Of a stretch of DNA of 64,000 bases, positions 61,101-64,000 are shown piece after piece (the stretch's first letter is position 1; each line of letters opens with the position of its first letter). A program made the translations under genes and the position numbers. The notes beneath the pieces were generated by a model. That model did not search any database, was not told the DNA's origin, and saw nothing but the letters and a program-made list of their open reading frames with translations. The stretch comes from Eudorina sp. 2006-703-Eu-15 (Eukaryota; Chlorophyta; Chlorophyceae; Chlamydomonadales; Volvocaceae): positions 612,145 through 676,144 of the forward strand of contig BDSI01000032.1 in NCBI GenBank assembly GCA_003117195.1, given 5' to 3'.

Positions 61101-63766
61101 CCCAACCCCGCGGAAACGAAGGGTCATAGGACAAACAAAGATTTCAACCAGCTCTCATTTTGCTTTCAACATGTTCCGAATGCGGGCATCATTGACAAAC
61201 CGCCAAGCCCTGGCACCCACCATGTCCACGACGGACTGAGACGACAGAAACTCAAACACGCCGTCCGAGGCGATGACGATGAAGGGGTGCTGCGCGGACA
61301 GCTGCTTGGTCACCACCTCGGGCTCAGCAAACACACCGATTCGCTCGGCCGCTGTGGACGCCCAGGGATGACGCGGCGGCAGCAAAGGGTCGACACGGCT
61401 CAGAGGAGACATGATGGTGTGCTAAGTCTGTACTGGACTCTTACGCTTGGTCGGTACCATGGGTCAAGGGGTGTGGGCAACTCCCTTGTACCACAGAAGA
61501 TTTGGTTCTGTCATCAACGCCGCGCGACAACTTGAGGCGAGCGTTCTGTCGGGCCAAGACGCCGCTAACCATCAACGCACGTATCGCCGTCCTCAACGGG
61601 TTTGCGTGCCTTTCCCGTGCAGTTGTTCCTTTGGACGTCGTGAGCCTTCAACCCCTTCCCAGGTCCGCGCCACCCAAAAACCCAGTCGCCGAGCGTCGCC
61701 ACCCCAGGCGCCATAGCCACACGCCCGCCGTGCCGTACCTCTGCATCCCTTCGTGACTGTTGTTTTATCCAGAAACTGAACAGCGTTTTTCCAGGAAGGC
61801 AACATGCACAGTTGGTGATCGGCAGCGCACGCAGGCTTCAGACTGGGCCCTGACCGCATAGCAACTTAACCGTTCCAGGCACGTCGGTCCGGCCCCGAGA
61901 ACCCGCGCCCTAAGCTCCCTGCGCAAGGCCGCCACCACCCCGGTGCCTCGGTCTCTCACCGCTGTCTCCAATGCTGCGCGTGAAGGCTGTTCCCGGATAC
62001 GTGGCGTTGGGGGCCCACAGGCGGGGCGGGTCGCCATCGTCCTCCTCCTCGGTTCCCCACGACTCCACGTTGGGGTCCTGCGCACCACACCACACCGCAA
62101 CGCAGGGCGCCCATATAAACCCTCCTACACGCCCGCCAAGGTGTAAGCCGAGATAGGCAGAATAAGCGGCAGCATCTAGCCCTCGCGGGTCCATGTCGCA
62201 CGAACACGCATGGAGCCGCCCGGGACGTGGGATGTGGACCGTCCTCCGAGACGGTCATCGCCGAACCCAGCCGGGTAACGTGCCGCCCCACAAGGCAGCA
62301 CCTTTAACAGTCTAGCAGATGCCAAAGCACAAACCGCAGCCCTGTGCCTCGCCATGTTCGTACAAATTTGCCCTGCTAACCCAGACCCAGCTAGCTCCGC
62401 CACTGCAGTGGACGAGGATGAGTCCCTGCCTCTCCCCGCTTCCAACCGGTGCATGAAGCCTGGTCGAGGCCACTTGGGACTTCGACCATCGGCGACGGCC
62501 CTTGTTTGCACAACCGCGGAAAACGTGCGGAACATGCGCCCTTGCCACACAATGCTCTACCATGCTGCTACCGAAGATCGCTGCATCTCACCTTGATTCC
62601 TTCCAGCTGATCCAGGGTAAGCACCCGAGCCCCACATCGCTTCACTCGTTCGCACTCGTCGCGCCTGGATGCCGCGGACAAGGCAAGGAACAGAGAGCCT
62701 TAAAGCAGATCCTAGCCAAAAAGCAAGGTCATAGCAATGCAGCGGTGCTGAATTAACACCTCTCGTGTCGGTGACAGCGCCAGCCGCTGAGCTTGGACGG
62801 CACGCCATGGACATGCCTCAGCGTCGAATGCGCATGCGCACACAGCTTCACGGTCTAATGATTAGCATTCTTTCAGCACCGAGATGGCTCAGCTTCATCC
62901 CGCATCGGTGTACAACGTTGACAGGGACACCTGTAAGCTACATGGCCCAGTCACCGGCTAGTACTGGGCTTGGATTTTAGTTCGTCCCCCACGCAAACGT
63001 AGACTCGACTTTCCTCCCGCCCTTCCCCTGTTGCAACCCACCTGAAGGGCGTCTGGTCGTAAGATAAATCCTGAGCAACGACCTTCTCCCCATGCCGTTC
63101 CGCAAGCACCGCCCGTGAATCCCCCACGTTGGCTACATACGCGGTGCGGCCACGGATGAGCACCGTGATGGCGGTCGTGCCCGACATCGAGTCGTCAATT
63201 TCGGATCTGCATTAGAGCGGGTGAACGCAAATGCGGTTCGCTCATCACGTATGTCAAGCTTGCAGCAATGGTAACCAAGCAGTCGATCTCCTGTGTGCGC
63301 AGGCATGGTCGGCGACGAACCCAACCGGCGCCCCAAGCTGACGTTTGGCTTTGCCATGCTGCACAACGCTTAACCTGTCCGGTTGCGGCGTGCTTTCAGG
63401 TAAATTTTTTGAAAGTAGGTTGGGAGCTTCGCCTAACATGGCCACTGACATGGTAGTCTTTCTGCCTGCCCTGGTATGCCGCGTCGGTTCTGCCATGCTC
63501 ATTTCTCAGAGCCCTGTCCGGGTTCAGCACACGTCAATATCGGTGTCCCCGGTGGAACAATGACTCCATTGGACACTTTTCCGGACGTCCGCTGCTATCC
63601 CGCCATAAGGCCATCGTCAGGCACCCCTAACCCTCCACTCCGCGTCGTTGACCCCGCGCTGAGCGCCACACCTGTGAAGCTGGTTGTTGGAGAGCACCAT
63701 TGCCTGATGGTAGGCAATCTCAGGGCTCACTGCGAAATGCGTGTTGTTGATAAGATTCTCTGGAAC
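55135..63766 (-). CDS. PP2C phosphatase - double cyclic-nucleotide-binding - AGC-like kinase fusion (plant PKG-type), 5' end outside the window
   Basis: Exons in coding order: 63672-63766, 63042-63206, 62592-62664, 61960-62077, 61221-61351, 60773-60939, 59986-60313, 59362-59601, 58735-58956, 58257-58403, 57813-57959, 57338-57541, 56924-57070, 56489-56688, 56208-56301, 55673-55956, 55135-55249. Phase holds at every junction; 958 residues lie in the window. PP2[71 protein letters not shown] coiled-coil linker rich in Ala and Gln follows. cNBD-A has [16 protein letters not shown] and cNBD-B has [18 protein letters not shown], each with the Glu and Arg that hold the nucleotide. The kinase lobe has [40 protein letters not shown] and an AGC-like tail ending MSWANNF. 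The order matches Arabidopsis At2g20050. The first exons, with the DGHG motif, are missing off the right edge. Confidence 0.95.
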
Positions 63767-64000
63767 CTGGGGTACGGGTGATGGTGGGGAACAGGATGGG
63801 GGACGAAAAGTGAGATGGCCAAGCCTTAACATTACCCCAAGCGATGATTATAACAATCTCCGCGGAGCGGCACAGGCTAGGGTAACGGCATGGTATGGAA
63901 CCATCGCCTTAACCGCACATGGGTGTGAGCGCGGTTTGTTAAGGATTTGGTGAGAGGGGAAGCGGCCGGGCCGTGGCTGTGCGATGGAAAACCCTGCTGG
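63767..64000. other. Intron of the PP2C-cNBD-kinase gene at the window edge
   Basis: Upstream (on the minus strand) of the exon at 63672-63766 there is a good acceptor, CGTACCCCAG. No further exon is recognisable before the window ends, so this is treated as intron. Confidence 0.6.

Noticed and set aside
55135..63766. Reading the PP2C, cyclic-nucleotide and kinase parts as three separate genes
   Set aside because: All 17 exons join in phase on one strand with no internal stop or intergenic gap, and the domain order matches a known plant fusion protein.
1..64000. CRISPR arrays, tRNA, rRNA and bacterial promoters
   Set aside because: No regular spacer arrays and no tRNA or rRNA signatures were seen. 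The DNA is nuclear and eukaryotic, so ribosome-binding sites and operons do not apply.

Overview
The window is nuclear DNA of a green alga. It probably belongs to the Volvocales (Chlamydomonas/Volvox-type algae). The coding sequence is GC-rich with runs of Gln, Ala, Gly and Pro. Genes are cut by many short GT-AG introns. Encoded proteins fit the green lineage: a plant-type plastid DEG1 protease and the plant/algal PP2C-cyclic nucleotide-kinase fusion. Some genes are followed by TGTAA, the usual Volvocalean poly(A) signal. I see no prokaryotic operons, CRISPR arrays, tRNA or rRNA genes.

Eight protein-coding genes can be supported, most of them exon by exon with reading phase preserved across every junction. 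From left to right: (1) 2812-11827 (+), a large membrane protein with a C-terminal U-box (probable E3 ubiquitin ligase). (2) 14500-20001 (-), CCT3, the gamma subunit of the cytosolic chaperonin TRiC/CCT, complete in 11 exons. (3) 20347-24509 (+), a NIMA-related (NEK) kinase with a long tail carrying a repeated short motif. It is head to head with CCT3 across 345 bp. (4) 26040-36970 (+), VPS50/syndetin, a subunit of the EARP endosomal tethering complex, 23 exons. (5) 38177-44437 (-), a thylakoid DEG1-type serine protease. (6) 45773-49375 (+), a MAK32-like PfkB-family protein with an altered catalytic signature. (7) 50124-51443 (+), a single-exon orphan gene. (8) 55135 to beyond 63766 (-), a PP2C phosphatase - two cyclic-nucleotide-binding domains - protein kinase fusion. 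Its first exons lie outside the window.

The genes do not form a pathway. Neighbours are arranged convergently (1/2, 4/5, 7/8), divergently (2/3, 5/6) or in tandem (3/4, 6/7). Shared themes are only broad: proteostasis (U-box, CCT3, DEG1), endosomal traffic (VPS50) and signalling (NEK, PP2C-cNBD-kinase).

The most notable points are these. The PP2C-cNBD-kinase protein keeps intact cyclic-nucleotide pockets but has a degraded kinase active site. The VPS50 N-terminus carries four 11-residue repeats suggestive of a lipid-binding helix. The U-box protein is multi-pass. The NEK tail contains a repeated D-D-x-PNMG-[TS]-V motif. A 36-bp dispersed repeat occurs in three introns of the U-box gene. Two gene-poor stretches (1-2811 and 51444-55134) remain largely unexplained.
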